Shown here in pieces: positions 36,328 to 44,612 of a stretch of DNA of 64,000 nucleotides. The stretch lies in assembly GCF_002925905.1 (NCBI RefSeq), contig NZ_PRDB01000006.1, forward strand, positions 1-64,000. Direction: 5' to 3'. Position numbers and translations under genes: made by a program. Every line of letters starts with the position of its first letter. Position 1 is the first letter of the stretch. A model generated the notes under the pieces. The model did not search any database, was not told the DNA's origin, and saw nothing but the letters and a program-made list of their open reading frames with translations. Source of the DNA: Klebsiella michiganensis. Its GTDB lineage: Bacteria > Pseudomonadota > Gammaproteobacteria > Enterobacterales > Enterobacteriaceae.

Positions 36328-37730
36328 TAGCGAGTCTCCTCTTCAGGCACGGCCTCTGCGGCGGAAAGGGGGCGAGCCGGCGTACCGGAGGTTGTCGATG
36401 TCAATTCGCTGACGGGCTGAGGCCCTTTCTGAATCAGCCGGATAATGTAGTAATAACCTACGCCAAACACCGAACAGTACACCACGATAAAGACCAGCAG
36501 GCTGACGATCATTTGCGCTGTGCTGTGGAGAGAGACCGCATCCCGGGTGCGTAATAAACCATAGATGACCCAGGGCTGGCGTCCCGCTTCGGTCGTGATC
36601 CAGCCGGCCAGCAGCGCCAGCAGCCCCGCCGGCCCCATCGCCAGCGCAAACCACTGAAAGGCGCGGGAGTGAAAAAGACGCTGCCGGTAGCGGAGCCACA
36701 GGCTCCATACGCCGAGGGCAATCATCAACATGCCCATGCCGACCATGATGCGGAAAGACCAGAAGACGATAAGGGAGTTTGGCCGATTCTGCGGCGGAAA
36801 ATCTTTCAGCGCCGGGACCTGCTTGTTCAGGCTATGGGTGAGGATCAGGCTGCCAAGCGCAGGGATTTCCAGCCCGTATTTGGTGCGTTCTTCATCCATA
36901 TCGGGCACGCCAAACAGCAGCAGCGGGGTGGCTTCTCCGGGTTTGTTCTCCCAGTGGCCTTCTATGGCAGCGATTTTTGCCGGCTGATGTTCAAGCGTGT
37001 TGAGCCCGTGCATATCGCCAACGATAGCCTGGACCGGCGCGACCAGCAGGGCCATCCACATCGCCATGGAAAACATTTTACGTATGGCCGGCGTATCATT
37101 GCCCCGCAGAAGATGCCAGGCGGCGGAGGCGCCGACGAACATCGCGCTGCTGAGAAAAGCGGCAATCGCCATATGGGACAGACGATAGGGGAAAGAAGGG
37201 TTAAAGATAATCGCCAGCCAGTCCTGGGGAATGACATGACCGTTTTCAATGGTAAAACCCTGCGGCGTCTGCATCCAGCTATTTGACGCGAGGATCCAGA
37301 AGGTTGACATCAGCGTGCCCAGCGCCACCATGCAGGTGGTGAAGAAGTGCAGGCCGGGAGGAACTTTGTTCCAGCCAAAGAGCATAACGCCTAAGAAACC
37401 GGCTTCGAGAAAAAAGGCGGTGAGCACTTCGTAAAGCAGGAGGGGACCGGTAATACTACCGGCAAACTGTGAGAAACCGCTCCAGTTGGTGCCGAATTGA
37501 TAAGCCATGACCAGGCCTGAAACCACGCCCATCCCGAAATTAACGGCAAAAATTTTCAGCCAGAAATTATACAATGAGCGCCAGACGTCATCTTTTGTCC
37601 GCAGCCACATCCCCTCCAGCACCACCAGATAGCTGGCCAGTCCGATGGTAATCGCCGGAAAAAGGATATGAAAAGAGACGGTAAATGCGAACTGCAGCCG
37701 AGCCAGATTAAACGCGTCGAGTTCAAACAT
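36327..37730 (-). CDS. Cytochrome bd-type quinol oxidase subunit I (CioA-like)
   Basis: 467-residue haem-carrying subunit that oxidises quinol and reduces oxygen to water without pumping protons. The start at 37730 (MFELDAFNLARLQF) follows the family; the ATG at 37754 adds eight poor residues. 'FHILFPAITIGLA' contains the first haem ligand His, a second haem ligand His lies in 'YRLSHMAI', and the 'GWITTEAGRQPWVIYG' motif is intact. The Q-loop is short (around 'KDFPPQNRPNSL'), as in CioA/appC-like oxidases. Such short-Q-loop oxidases are often less cyanide sensitive and act at low oxygen or under stress; that is known for the type, not shown here. Confidence 0.92.
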   Translation of the reverse strand: MFELDAFNLARLQFAFTVSFHILFPAITIGLASYLVVLEGMWLRTKDDVWRSLYNFWLKIFAVNFGMGVVSGLVMAYQFGTNWSGFSQFAGSITGPLLLYEVLTAFFLEAGFLGVMLFGWNKVPPGLHFFTTCMVALGTLMSTFWILASNSWMQTPQGFTIENGHVIPQDWLAIIFNPSFPYRLSHMAIAAFLSSAMFVGASAAWHLLRGNDTPAIRKMFSMAMWMALLVAPVQAIVGDMHGLNTLEHQPAKIAAIEGHWENKPGEATPLLLFGVPDMDEERTKYGLEIPALGSLILTHSLNKQVPALKDFPPQNRPNSLIVFWSFRIMVGMGMLMIALGVWSLWLRYRQRLFHSRAFQWFALAMGPAGLLALLAGWITTEAGRQPWVIYGLLRTRDAVSLHSTAQMIVSLLVFIVVYCSVFGVGYYYIIRLIQKGPQPVSELTSTTSGTPARPLSAAEAVPEEETR

Positions 37731-37791
37731 ATTCCGGACCCCATCACAGAACACCCCCCGAATTGAGCAGGGGGAAGTGATTAACAGCAGG

Positions 37792-38673
37792 TTATCGAGG
37801 ACCAGGGCTTTTCTTGCCTGCGCCGAGCTCTGCGCCGGTCAGAGGATCGCCATCCGGGTCGGATTGGGTTCGTTCCGCCATGGCTTTGGCCAGGGCCTTT
37901 TGTTTGGCCGTTAGCTTAACGCTGGCGCCACCCTCTCCGCCATCCACTGCAGGCTGTGGATTTGCCACATATTCGAAGTGCCTATCGCTATTCCAGCTAC
38001 CGCGAATGTCGTCGCCCTCTGACATATTGTAGTAGGTGCTGGCGTATTCAGGGACGGGCGGTAATTTTCCCGGCGGATAGTTATTTCTGATGGACTGGAG
38101 CGCTTTTTCGAAAGAGAGCTGATGAGCGGCTTCCCGGGTCATCAGAAAGGCCAGCGCATCCTTCACTCCGGGGTCATCAGTGACGTTGATCAGGCGCTCA
38201 TAAATGATTTTGGCCCGCGCCTCGGCCGCCACGTTGGAGCGTAAATCCGCGGTTGGCTCACCAATCGTATCAATATAGGCAGCGGTCCAGGGCACCCCGG
38301 CGGAGTTGGTCAGCGGCGTGCCTGCGCCATATAGCAAAGAGGTGATATGGCTGTCGTTACCGTTAGCGGTAAGCGAGCGGTACAGGTCGGCTTCGTTTTC
38401 CGCGCCTTCCGCCAGGGCGCCTTTGGCCCCTTTATTGAGCATGCCAACCAGCGAGCCGATAATTTCAAGGTGGCTCAGCTCTTCGGTGGCAATGTCCATC
38501 AGCATATCTTTACGGCCCGGATCGTCATCGCTCAGGCCCTGAGTAAAATACCGGCATGCGGCGGCCAGTTCGCCCTGGGGACCGCCGAATTGTTCCAGAA
38601 GAAGGTTCGCCAGTCCCGGATTCGGCTCGGCGACCCTTACGGTATACTGAAGCTGCTTAACGTGTCGGAACAT
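37792..38673 (-). CDS. katN: Manganese catalase KatN
   Basis: Non-haem catalase with a di-manganese site that breaks down hydrogen peroxide; 293 residues. Metal ligands fit the known pattern: Glu35 ('GELAAAC'), Glu65 and His68 ('EELSH'), Glu151 ('AEARAK'), Glu181 and His184 ('EAAHQLSFEKAL'). The C-terminal tail is polar and charged. It is the last gene of yciG-yciF-yciE-katN on the minus strand (19 bp after yciE), the arrangement known from Salmonella and Klebsiella, where katN is RpoS dependent. The four genes are likely a single stationary-phase/stress unit. Confidence 0.93.
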   Translation of the reverse strand: MFRHVKQLQYTVRVAEPNPGLANLLLEQFGGPQGELAAACRYFTQGLSDDDPGRKDMLMDIATEELSHLEIIGSLVGMLNKGAKGALAEGAENEADLYRSLTANGNDSHITSLLYGAGTPLTNSAGVPWTAAYIDTIGEPTADLRSNVAAEARAKIIYERLINVTDDPGVKDALAFLMTREAAHQLSFEKALQSIRNNYPPGKLPPVPEYASTYYNMSEGDDIRGSWNSDRHFEYVANPQPAVDGGEGGASVKLTAKQKALAKAMAERTQSDPDGDPLTGAELGAGKKSPGPR

Positions 38674-38692
38674 AGGCTCTTATCCTTATTGC

Positions 38693-39199
38693 TTATTTTT
38701 TCGCTTCAACGCCTTCGGCTTCAGAGCGCAGAAGGAACTCTTCCGTTGTTTGCGGAATATGTTTCAGCAGCCAGTCGGCCATGGCCCGCTCTTCTGCCAG
38801 AATCGATTCGATGGCGGGGATTGAGGCGGTGTCGCCGGCTTTATTCGCGGCGGCAAGCAGGGAGGTATAACAGGCAATTTCAAACTGCTCAAATACATAA
38901 CCGCTAATTGACCCTTTAACGATTTCATCGGAAGGGAACATCCCGCCAATGGATTGGCCCAACGCGGCCATTTTGCTCATGGAATCCTTCAGCACCGAGC
39001 GTGATATATTATTACGATCCAGAATCTCTTCCAGTACCGTAATTTGGCGTTTGGTTTCAGTTACGTGCTGTTGAATTCTGCTGCGCAGGTCAGGATAATT
39101 ATCGATGCGGCTCGCCATGGATTCCAGCATAGATTCTGCCTGCTTTTCCATTGCATGCGCATCGCGTAGCCAGTCGTGATAATGTTCAAGATAATTCAT
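38693..39199 (-). CDS. yciE: YciE, ferritin-like stress protein
   Basis: 168 residues, same length as E. coli YciE and nearly identical in 'HYHDWLRDAHAMEKQAESML', 'GGMFPSDEIVKGSISGYVFEQFEIACYTSLLAAA' and the 'RSEAEGVEAKK' end. It is a four-helix ferritin-like bundle (DUF892/YciE family) with Glu/His residues in position for a di-iron site. ATG at 39199 has AAGGAG 8-9 nt upstream. Cotranscribed with yciF and katN. Biochemical role is still not settled; the operon responds to stationary phase and desiccation-like stress in relatives. Confidence 0.94.
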   Translation of the reverse strand: MNYLEHYHDWLRDAHAMEKQAESMLESMASRIDNYPDLRSRIQQHVTETKRQITVLEEILDRNNISRSVLKDSMSKMAALGQSIGGMFPSDEIVKGSISGYVFEQFEIACYTSLLAAANKAGDTASIPAIESILAEERAMADWLLKHIPQTTEEFLLRSEAEGVEAKK

Positions 39200-39231
39200 A
39201 ATCAACTCCTTAATATTGGTTTACCATCTGG

Positions 39232-39729
39232 CTATTTATTTTGGGCGTCTTTATTAATATTGCCGACCGCCAGGTCAGTTAATTTAAGGTCGGTTGATTT
39301 TTCTTCTTCTAACGTTTCCGCTAAAAGTTTAACCGCTTTTTTATAGCCAAGCTGTTCTGCTAAAGTGGCGAGAGTGCCGTAGCTGGCAATTTCATAATGT
39401 TCAACCTTTTGCGCAGCGGCAATTAATGCCGCATCCCGCACTTCATTTTTCTCCGTGCTCTCAATAACTTCGTTAGCTTCTTCAATCAGCCCCTCCATCG
39501 CCACGCATTTCATCCGTTTAATTTTGATATCAGGCTCTTGCTCGACAATTTGATCGATACGTTCAATTTGCCCCTGAGTCTCCTCCAGGTGGGCCTTGAA
39601 CGCGGCGCTAAGCTGTTCGCTGGACGCCGCTCTGGCGAGTTTCGCCAGGCCGCGGGTTAATTGTTTTTCTGCGCTATACGTATCCGATAAAAGATGAATA
39701 AAAACGTCTTCTATGCTCTTCATATTCAT
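39232..39729 (-). CDS. yciF: YciF, ferritin-like stress protein
   Basis: 165 residues, matching E. coli YciF (166) over the whole length ('MKSIEDVFIHLLSDTYSAEKQLTR', 'CVAMEGLIEEANEVIESTEKNEVRDAALIAAAQKVEHYEIASYGTLATLA'). DUF892 family four-helix bundle with ExxH-like motifs ('EHYEIASYG') of the rubrerythrin/ferritin fold. Second gene of the operon, 88 bp behind yciG and 32 bp before yciE. It is a common osmotic- and bile-induced protein in enterics. Confidence 0.95.
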   Translation of the reverse strand: MNMKSIEDVFIHLLSDTYSAEKQLTRGLAKLARAASSEQLSAAFKAHLEETQGQIERIDQIVEQEPDIKIKRMKCVAMEGLIEEANEVIESTEKNEVRDAALIAAAQKVEHYEIASYGTLATLAEQLGYKKAVKLLAETLEEEKSTDLKLTDLAVGNINKDAQNK

Positions 39730-39817
39730 ATTAATTACCTTTATAAACGGAGAATAACTGCGAGTCCGCAGACTCGCAGGTTACTCTTTTAGTTACAAGA
39801 GAATGAGGCGATTAATA

Positions 39818-40003
39818 TCAGGAATTATCAGATTTACGCCCGCCGCCATGGCTATTTTGGCCGCCTTTCTTACCGGCCTCAGATGCGCGCTGCGGATCGT
39901 TTTTAAAGTTACCACCGCTGTGCTGACCGCCTTTACGTCCTGCTTCAGATGCTTTATCACGGTCTTCAGCGAAATTACCGGAACCACCACGATGTTCTGC
40001 CAT
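39818..40003 (-). CDS. yciG: YciG, KGG-repeat stress peptide
   Basis: 61-residue small protein with three KGG/RKGG repeats ('ASEAGRKGGQ', 'ASEAGKKGGQ', 'FAEDRDKAS' unit), highly hydrophilic, the KGG family related to plant LEA-like and Bacillus GsiB proteins. Identical in layout to E. coli YciG. First gene of the yciG-yciF-yciE-katN operon. In E. coli and Salmonella it supports swarming and stress survival and is RpoS dependent; the family is thought to protect against dehydration. Confidence 0.94.
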   Translation of the reverse strand: MAEHRGGSGNFAEDRDKASEAGRKGGQHSGGNFKNDPQRASEAGKKGGQNSHGGGRKSDNS

Positions 40004-40447
40004 ATTTTCATACCTCTGTTGTTGAGTTTATGTCAGGAAGATACGCTTCAGGTACGTATCCGTTGTCGTTCAGAAATTAAATTTAGTCGTTATTTTTGAA
40101 CAGTCAAACCAGTTTGTGGTGATATTTTTTGAAATACTCTGAATTGCGCTGCTTTTACCGTTTCGCTTGTTTTTAATGAATGTCAGCATAACGGGTTATG
40201 ATCTAACGAAAGATTTTTATTCGCGAGGGAATATCGGCGGGGCCGCTGCGTTAATAAATGCAGCGTAGACGCGGCGCAGGGCTTTACGTCAATTTACATA
40301 AGCGCAGGAAATAAGTTGTCGGGATGGTGAAAGATATTAAGGACACGACCGGGAAAAATCAGAAAATAGCGTATTACCAGTGCTGAGAGTAATTTTCGGA
40401 TATTTCAATGCGGGAGATAAAAGGCACCAGATCACGAGGCTGTGAAA
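40004..40447. other. Promoter region upstream of yciG, before the tRNA cluster
   Basis: 444 bp without a gene. The yciG promoter must lie in its left part (AT-rich 40070-40200). A small hairpin CGCTGC-N9-GCAGCG is at about 40245-40265. No other RNA or coding element is seen. Confidence 0.4.
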
Positions 40448-40524
40448 TGGTGCGTCCGAGTGGACTCGAACCACCGACCCCCACCATGTCAAGGTGGTGC
40501 TCTAACCAACTGAGCTACGGACGC
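40448..40524 (-). tRNA. tRNA-Val (GAC), copy nearest yciG
   Basis: 77 nt with encoded CCA, anticodon GAC in the loop TTGACAT. The acceptor stem is GCGTCCG/CGGACGC and the T stem also differs from the two other copies, with compensatory changes keeping the pairs. It is the third copy in a tandem array 4 bp apart. Minus strand, last to be transcribed. Confidence 0.95.
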
Positions 40525-40528
40525 ATTA

Positions 40529-40605
40529 TGGTGCGTTTAATTGGACTCGAACCAACGACCCCCACCATGTCAAGGTGGTGCTCTAACCAACTGAGCTATA
40601 AACGC
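40529..40605 (-). tRNA. valW: tRNA-Val (GAC), middle copy
   Basis: 77 nt, anticodon GAC, CCA encoded. Acceptor stem GCGTTTA/TAAACGC. The D, anticodon and T arms are the same as in the flanking copy at 40610. E. coli has valV and valW at the equivalent place beside mdtK; the assignment of the letter to this copy is by order. Confidence 0.94.
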
Positions 40606-40609
40606 ATTA

Positions 40610-40686
40610 TGGTGCGTTCAATTGGACTCGAACCAACGACCCCCACCATGTCAAGGTGGTGCTCTAACCAACTGAGCTATGAACGC
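40610..40686 (-). tRNA. valV: tRNA-Val (GAC), promoter-proximal copy
   Basis: 77 nt, anticodon GAC, CCA encoded. Acceptor stem GCGTTCA/TGAACGC; the whole gene reads like E. coli valV. First of the three copies in transcription. Confidence 0.95.
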
Positions 40687-40845
40687 AATGTTGCAGTGGC
40701 AACGGGGACGCATATTAGCGGGAGGGAGGGGTTGTGGCAAGAGGCAAACGTCACTTTTCTTCCAGATTTCTCACGATCGCAGAAGTTTTATCCATATTGG
40801 TTATATTTTACTGATGCAAAAGAATATTTCTTCACCAGCTTGAGA

Positions 40846-40869
40846 AAACGGCGCTGAATCAGCGCCGTT
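40846..40869 (-). terminator. Terminator downstream of mdtK
   Basis: 11-bp stem AACGGCGCTGA / TCAGCGCCGTT with a minimal loop; on the minus strand TTTTC follows. Lies 27 bp beyond the mdtK stop. Confidence 0.85.
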
Positions 40870-40896
40870 GGAAAGCGACTTCTCTTCCGCGACGGG

Positions 40897-42270
40897 CTAG
40901 CGCGCCGCGCGTTGTAAAATGACGCTGGAAGGCTGACGCTGCAGGAAACGCATGCGCAGCATCATCATTACGGCGGCGGAGGTGAGGCCAATAATAAAGC
41001 CGCACCAGAACCCGGCGGGGCCCATGCGCGGTACCACGATATCGGTCAGCGCCAGCAGGTAGCCGCTCGGCAGTCCCAATACCCAGTAGGCGGTAAAGGT
41101 GATAAAGAAGATGGAACGCGTGTCTTTGTAGCCGCGCAGAATCCCGCTGCCGATCACCTGAATGGAGTCGGAAATCTGGTAGATCGCCGCCAGCAGCATC
41201 AGCTGGGACGCGAGGGTAACCACCTCGGGATTATCGTTATACAGCAGCGCGATTTGCTTGCGCATCAGAATGGTGAAAACCGCCGTGAAAACGGCCATGC
41301 ACACCCCGACGCCGACGCCGGTTCTGGCTGAGGTCTGGGCCTCCAGCGTGGAACCCTGCCCGAGACGGAAACCGACGCGAATGGTCACCGCTGCCGCCAG
41401 CGAGAGCGGTAAGACGAACATCAGCGAGCTGAAGTTGAGGGCTATCTGATGCCCGGCGACGTCAACGATCCCCAACGGCGAAACCAGCAGCGCCACGACG
41501 GCGAAGAGCGTCACTTCGAAAAACAGCGCGAGCGCAATCGGCAGGCCCAGCTGTACCAGACGCTGAATGACGGCGAAATCCGGTTTGCTGAAGCGCTCTG
41601 TGCGATGAATATCGCGCATCGAACGCGCGCGGCGCACCCAGAAGAGCATGCTGAAAAACATAACCCAGTAAACCGATGCCGTCGCCACGCCGCAGCCGAT
41701 ACCGCCGAGCTCCGGCATACCAAAGTGGCCGTAGATAAAAATGTAGTTCACCGGAATGTTGACCAGCAGACCGATAAATCCCATTACCATACCCGGCTTG
41801 GTTTTCGCCAGGCCTTCACACTGGTTGCGAGCGACCTGAAAGAACAGATAGCCGGGCGCGCCCCACAGCAGCGCCCGCAGGTAGCCGACCGCCTTCTCTG
41901 CCATCGCCGGGTCGATGTTATGCATTGAGCTGATAATGTAACCGGCGTTCCACAGCACGACCATCACCAGGAGGGAGACGAAGCCAGCCAGCCAGAACCC
42001 CTGGCGTACCTGGTGAGCAATACGCTCGCGACGGCCGGAACCATTCAGTTGGGCAATAACGGGCGTCAGGGCCAGCAGCAGGCCGTGGCCAAAGAGGATC
42101 GCCGGTAGCCAGATAGAGGTGCCGATGGCGACGGCCGCCATGTCGGTGGCGCTATAGCCACCCGCCATCACGGTATCGACGAAGCCCATGGCGGTTTGCG
42201 CCACCTGGGCGAGTATAACGGGTATAGCCAGTGCTAATAACTGACGCGCTTCAATAAAATACTTCTGCAC
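40897..42270 (-). CDS. mdtK: Multidrug efflux protein MdtK (MATE family, Na+/H+ antiporter type)
   Basis: Twelve-helix MATE pump that expels fluoroquinolones and other cationic drugs in exchange for Na+ or H+. 457 residues, the same as E. coli MdtK (NorE, YdhE), with the family's N-terminal '[25 protein letters not shown]' (PVxLxQ, two symmetric halves) and '[14 protein letters not shown]'. It sits between tRNA-Val and ribE as in E. coli, divergent from ribE. It ends with a clear terminator. Confidence 0.97.
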   Translation of the reverse strand: MQKYFIEARQLLALAIPVILAQVAQTAMGFVDTVMAGGYSATDMAAVAIGTSIWLPAILFGHGLLLALTPVIAQLNGSGRRERIAHQVRQGFWLAGFVSLLVMVVLWNAGYIISSMHNIDPAMAEKAVGYLRALLWGAPGYLFFQVARNQCEGLAKTKPGMVMGFIGLLVNIPVNYIFIYGHFGMPELGGIGCGVATASVYWVMFFSMLFWVRRARSMRDIHRTERFSKPDFAVIQRLVQLGLPIALALFFEVTLFAVVALLVSPLGIVDVAGHQIALNFSSLMFVLPLSLAAAVTIRVGFRLGQGSTLEAQTSARTGVGVGVCMAVFTAVFTILMRKQIALLYNDNPEVVTLASQLMLLAAIYQISDSIQVIGSGILRGYKDTRSIFFITFTAYWVLGLPSGYLLALTDIVVPRMGPAGFWCGFIIGLTSAAVMMMLRMRFLQRQPSSVILQRAAR

Positions 42271-42499
42271 GTAAACACCTTTATATTGTTGTTATTGGAG
42301 GACTAAAAAAGCCGCCATATGTGGCAGCAAGAAGAAAAGCAGAGGGATTTGCCAGACTATTGTAGCGAGGATTAGCCATTTAGCCAGTGAAAAAATTCCA
42401 CTGCACGTTGTGCGCTGGCAACCTGTTTTGCCACCTGTTATTGTTCGTCATAGCCTAAAACGGTACTGATACCGTCACGAATTTATACAGGAGCAAAAT

Positions 42500-43135
42500 A
42501 TGTTTACCGGTATTGTGCAGGGGACCGCCAAAGTGGTGGCGATCGATGAAAAACCTAACTTTCGCACCCACGTCGTGGAGCTGCCTGAGCATATGCTGGC
42601 GGGGCTCGAAACCGGGGCTTCCGTGGCGCACAACGGCTGCTGCTTGACCGTCACCCATATAGACGGCGCGCGAGTGAGTTTTGACCTGATGAAAGAGACC
42701 CTGCGTATAACTAATCTGGGCGAGGTTGGCGAGGGCGACAGCGTTAACGTTGAGCGCGCGGCGAAATTCAGCGATGAAATTGGCGGTCACCTGATGTCCG
42801 GCCATATTATGACCACCGCGGAAGTAGTGAAAATTCTCACCTCGGAAAATAACCGCCAGATCTGGTTTAAGGTTCAGGACCCGACGTTGATGAAATATAT
42901 CCTCTATAAAGGCTATATCGGCGTAGATGGGATTAGCCTCACCGTCGGTGAAGTGACGCCAACCCGCTTTTGCGTTCATTTAATTCCGGAAACGCTGCAG
43001 CGCACCACGCTTGGGGTGAAAAAGCTGGGCGATCGGGTGAATATTGAAATCGATCCGCAGACTCAGGCGGTCATCGATACCGTCGAGCGCGTGCTGGCGG
43101 CGAAAGAGGCGGCACTGAAAACGGCGGCCGAGTAA
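42500..43135 (+). CDS. ribE: Riboflavin synthase alpha subunit
   Basis: Converts two 6,7-dimethyl-8-ribityllumazine to riboflavin plus a pyrimidine. 211 residues with two tandem lumazine-binding domains: the N-terminal half begins MFTGIVQG, contains 'NGCCLTVT' and 'SGHIM'; the second half repeats the fold ('[10 protein letters not shown]'). ACAGGAGC lies 7 nt before ATG 42500. It is also called ribC in E. coli. Divergent from mdtK and convergent with cfa behind a bidirectional terminator. Confidence 0.97.
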   Translation: MFTGIVQGTAKVVAIDEKPNFRTHVVELPEHMLAGLETGASVAHNGCCLTVTHIDGARVSFDLMKETLRITNLGEVGEGDSVNVERAAKFSDEIGGHLMSGHIMTTAEVVKILTSENNRQIWFKVQDPTLMKYILYKGYIGVDGISLTVGEVTPTRFCVHLIPETLQRTTLGVKKLGDRVNIEIDPQTQAVIDTVERVLAAKEAALKTAAE

Positions 43136-43168
43136 AAAATACCCCCGCCGATGCGGGGGATATTTTTA
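43134..43168. terminator. Bidirectional terminator between ribE and cfa
   Basis: Stem CCCCCGC / GCGGGGG (43142-43148, 43153-43159) with loop CGAT, flanked by AAAAAAT on one side and ATATTTTT on the other, so it works for both converging genes. It slightly overlaps the ends of both reading frames. Confidence 0.9.
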
Positions 43169-44314
43169 GCGGGCCACGCGCAGGCCGTGTTCGGCCCCGC
43201 GAGAAAAAACCACCTGCCAGAGCTGAATATCGCGCGCGCGGAAAGCGCCAGCGCAGGCATTCAGATAATAGCTAAACATACGTTTGAAGCGTTCCGAGTA
43301 GTTGTCGGCGATTTCCGGCCAGCTGGCGAGGAAGCGCTCATACCAGGCCATCAGCGTCGTGTCGTAGTCGGCACCAAAATTATGCCAGTCTTCCATAACG
43401 AAATGCGATTCGCTGGCTTCGGCAATATGGCGCACCGACGGCAGGCAGCCGTTAGGGAAGATATATTTGTTAATCCACGGGTCAACGCTATGATCGGTTT
43501 TTTTCGAACCGATGGTATGCAGCAGGAAACGACCGTCGGGTTTCAGATTACGATCGACCACATCAAAATAGGTGGCGTAATTTTTAGGCCCGACATGTTC
43601 GAACATGCCGACGGAAACAATACGATCGAAGCTTTCGTGCAGGTCGCGATAGTCCTGGAGCAGGATGGTAACGTCGAGGTCCGCGCAGCGCTGCTGCGCC
43701 ATTTTCTGCTGCTCTGCCGAGATGGTCACGCCAACCACGCTGACCTGGTAATGTTTGGCCATGTAGTAAGCCAGCCCGCCCCAGCCGCAGCCGATATCGA
43801 GTACCCGCATCCCTGGCTCAAGCTCAAGTTTACGGCAGATCAGATCTAATTTTGCCTGCTGCGCGTCATCGAGAGTCTGCGCGTCTTTCCAGTAAGCGCA
43901 AGAGTACTGCATATAGGGGTCGAGCATGCGGCTGAACAGATCGTTACCTAAATCGTAATGCTCTTTACCGACAATCCAGGATCGTTTTTTACTTTGCAGA
44001 TTGAATAAGCGTGCGCTGGCGATACGCAAGGTATCTTTGAAATGATGGGGAAGCTGATTTTCCAGACCGGCGCGTAAAACTTTATGGAAAAATATATCCA
44101 GCCGCTCACAATCCCACCAGCCGTCCATATAGCTCTCGCCTAACCCCAGCGACCCTTCCTGTAAAACGCGCTTAAAAAAGAGAGGGTTTTTAATTCGCAG
44201 GTCGGAGGGAGCAGGACCATTAATTTCAATGCCCGCACGGCCTAATAATTCAACTGCAATTCGGTACCAGTCATCATTTGGTACACTTACTTCTTCTATA
44301 CACGATGAACTCAT
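43166..44314 (-). CDS. cfa: Cyclopropane-fatty-acyl-phospholipid synthase
   Basis: Transfers a methylene from S-adenosylmethionine to double bonds of membrane lipid acyl chains, making the envelope more tolerant of acid and stationary-phase stress. 382 residues as in E. coli, with the SAM motif 'VLDIGCGWGGLAYY', the N-terminal lipid-binding domain ('GESYMDGWWDCERLD') and a C terminus 'AFRARDIQLWQVVFSRG'. In E. coli it has a sigma-S promoter and a long leader targeted by RydC and other small RNAs; a long leader is present here too. The upstream gap also carries an exact SlyA box. Confidence 0.97.
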   Translation of the reverse strand: MSSSCIEEVSVPNDDWYRIAVELLGRAGIEINGPAPSDLRIKNPLFFKRVLQEGSLGLGESYMDGWWDCERLDIFFHKVLRAGLENQLPHHFKDTLRIASARLFNLQSKKRSWIVGKEHYDLGNDLFSRMLDPYMQYSCAYWKDAQTLDDAQQAKLDLICRKLELEPGMRVLDIGCGWGGLAYYMAKHYQVSVVGVTISAEQQKMAQQRCADLDVTILLQDYRDLHESFDRIVSVGMFEHVGPKNYATYFDVVDRNLKPDGRFLLHTIGSKKTDHSVDPWINKYIFPNGCLPSVRHIAEASESHFVMEDWHNFGADYDTTLMAWYERFLASWPEIADNYSERFKRMFSYYLNACAGAFRARDIQLWQVVFSRGAEHGLRVAR

Positions 44315-44376
44315 AGCTTCTCCATCACGCCCAAGTGATCAGAACCTTAAAACAGCGTAGACGCTTTTTTGGCTTT

Positions 44377-44404
44377 GTGAGAAATCTCACGGATAATCCG
44401 TGAG
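44377..44404 (-). promoter_or_regulatory. Alternative hairpins in the cfa leader
   Basis: On the minus strand a perfect stem CTCACGGAT/ATCCGTGAG (44386-44404) and a second perfect hairpin GTGAGA-TT-TCTCAC (44377-44390) share the arm GTGAG and exclude each other. The pair lies 60-90 nt before the cfa start, inside the transcript if a distal promoter is used. Confidence 0.45.
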
Positions 44405-44568
44405 GCTGCTATCCGACGTAGAACAGAGGAAGGGAGATAACCCTTGCCGAAAGGCCTTCCATGGTGAAACGGGATGCATCCTGCTCCCGTTAAAATCAAT
44501 TAGTTTTCTATTTATGTGACGCCGGATCCAGTATAGGCCGCTAAAAACAGGCTTTCAACAAAAATATC

Positions 44569-44580
44569 TTAGCAAGCTAA
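44569..44580. promoter_or_regulatory. SlyA box in the punC-cfa gap
   Basis: TTAGCAAGCTAA, identical to the published SlyA consensus and to the box before slyA at 60144-60155. It lies 255 bp before cfa and 33 bp after the punC stop. It is framed by a perfect 9-bp inverted repeat GATCCAGTA (44525-44533) / TACTGGATC (44582-44590). Confidence 0.7.
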
Positions 44581-44612
44581 CTACTGGATCTTAGCACTAT
44601 CAGCACATTACC

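Noticed and set aside
40408..40857. Open frame of 149 codons with three near-identical repeats on the plus strand
   Set aside because: It is the reverse reading of the three tRNA-Val genes; the repeats come from the tRNA sequence, a well-known spurious gene type.
44354..44370. AGCGT-AG-ACGCT followed by T6 on the plus strand upstream of cfa
   Set aside because: A 5-bp stem with a 2-nt loop on the strand opposite to both neighbouring genes; no transcript is known to need it, so not called as a terminator.
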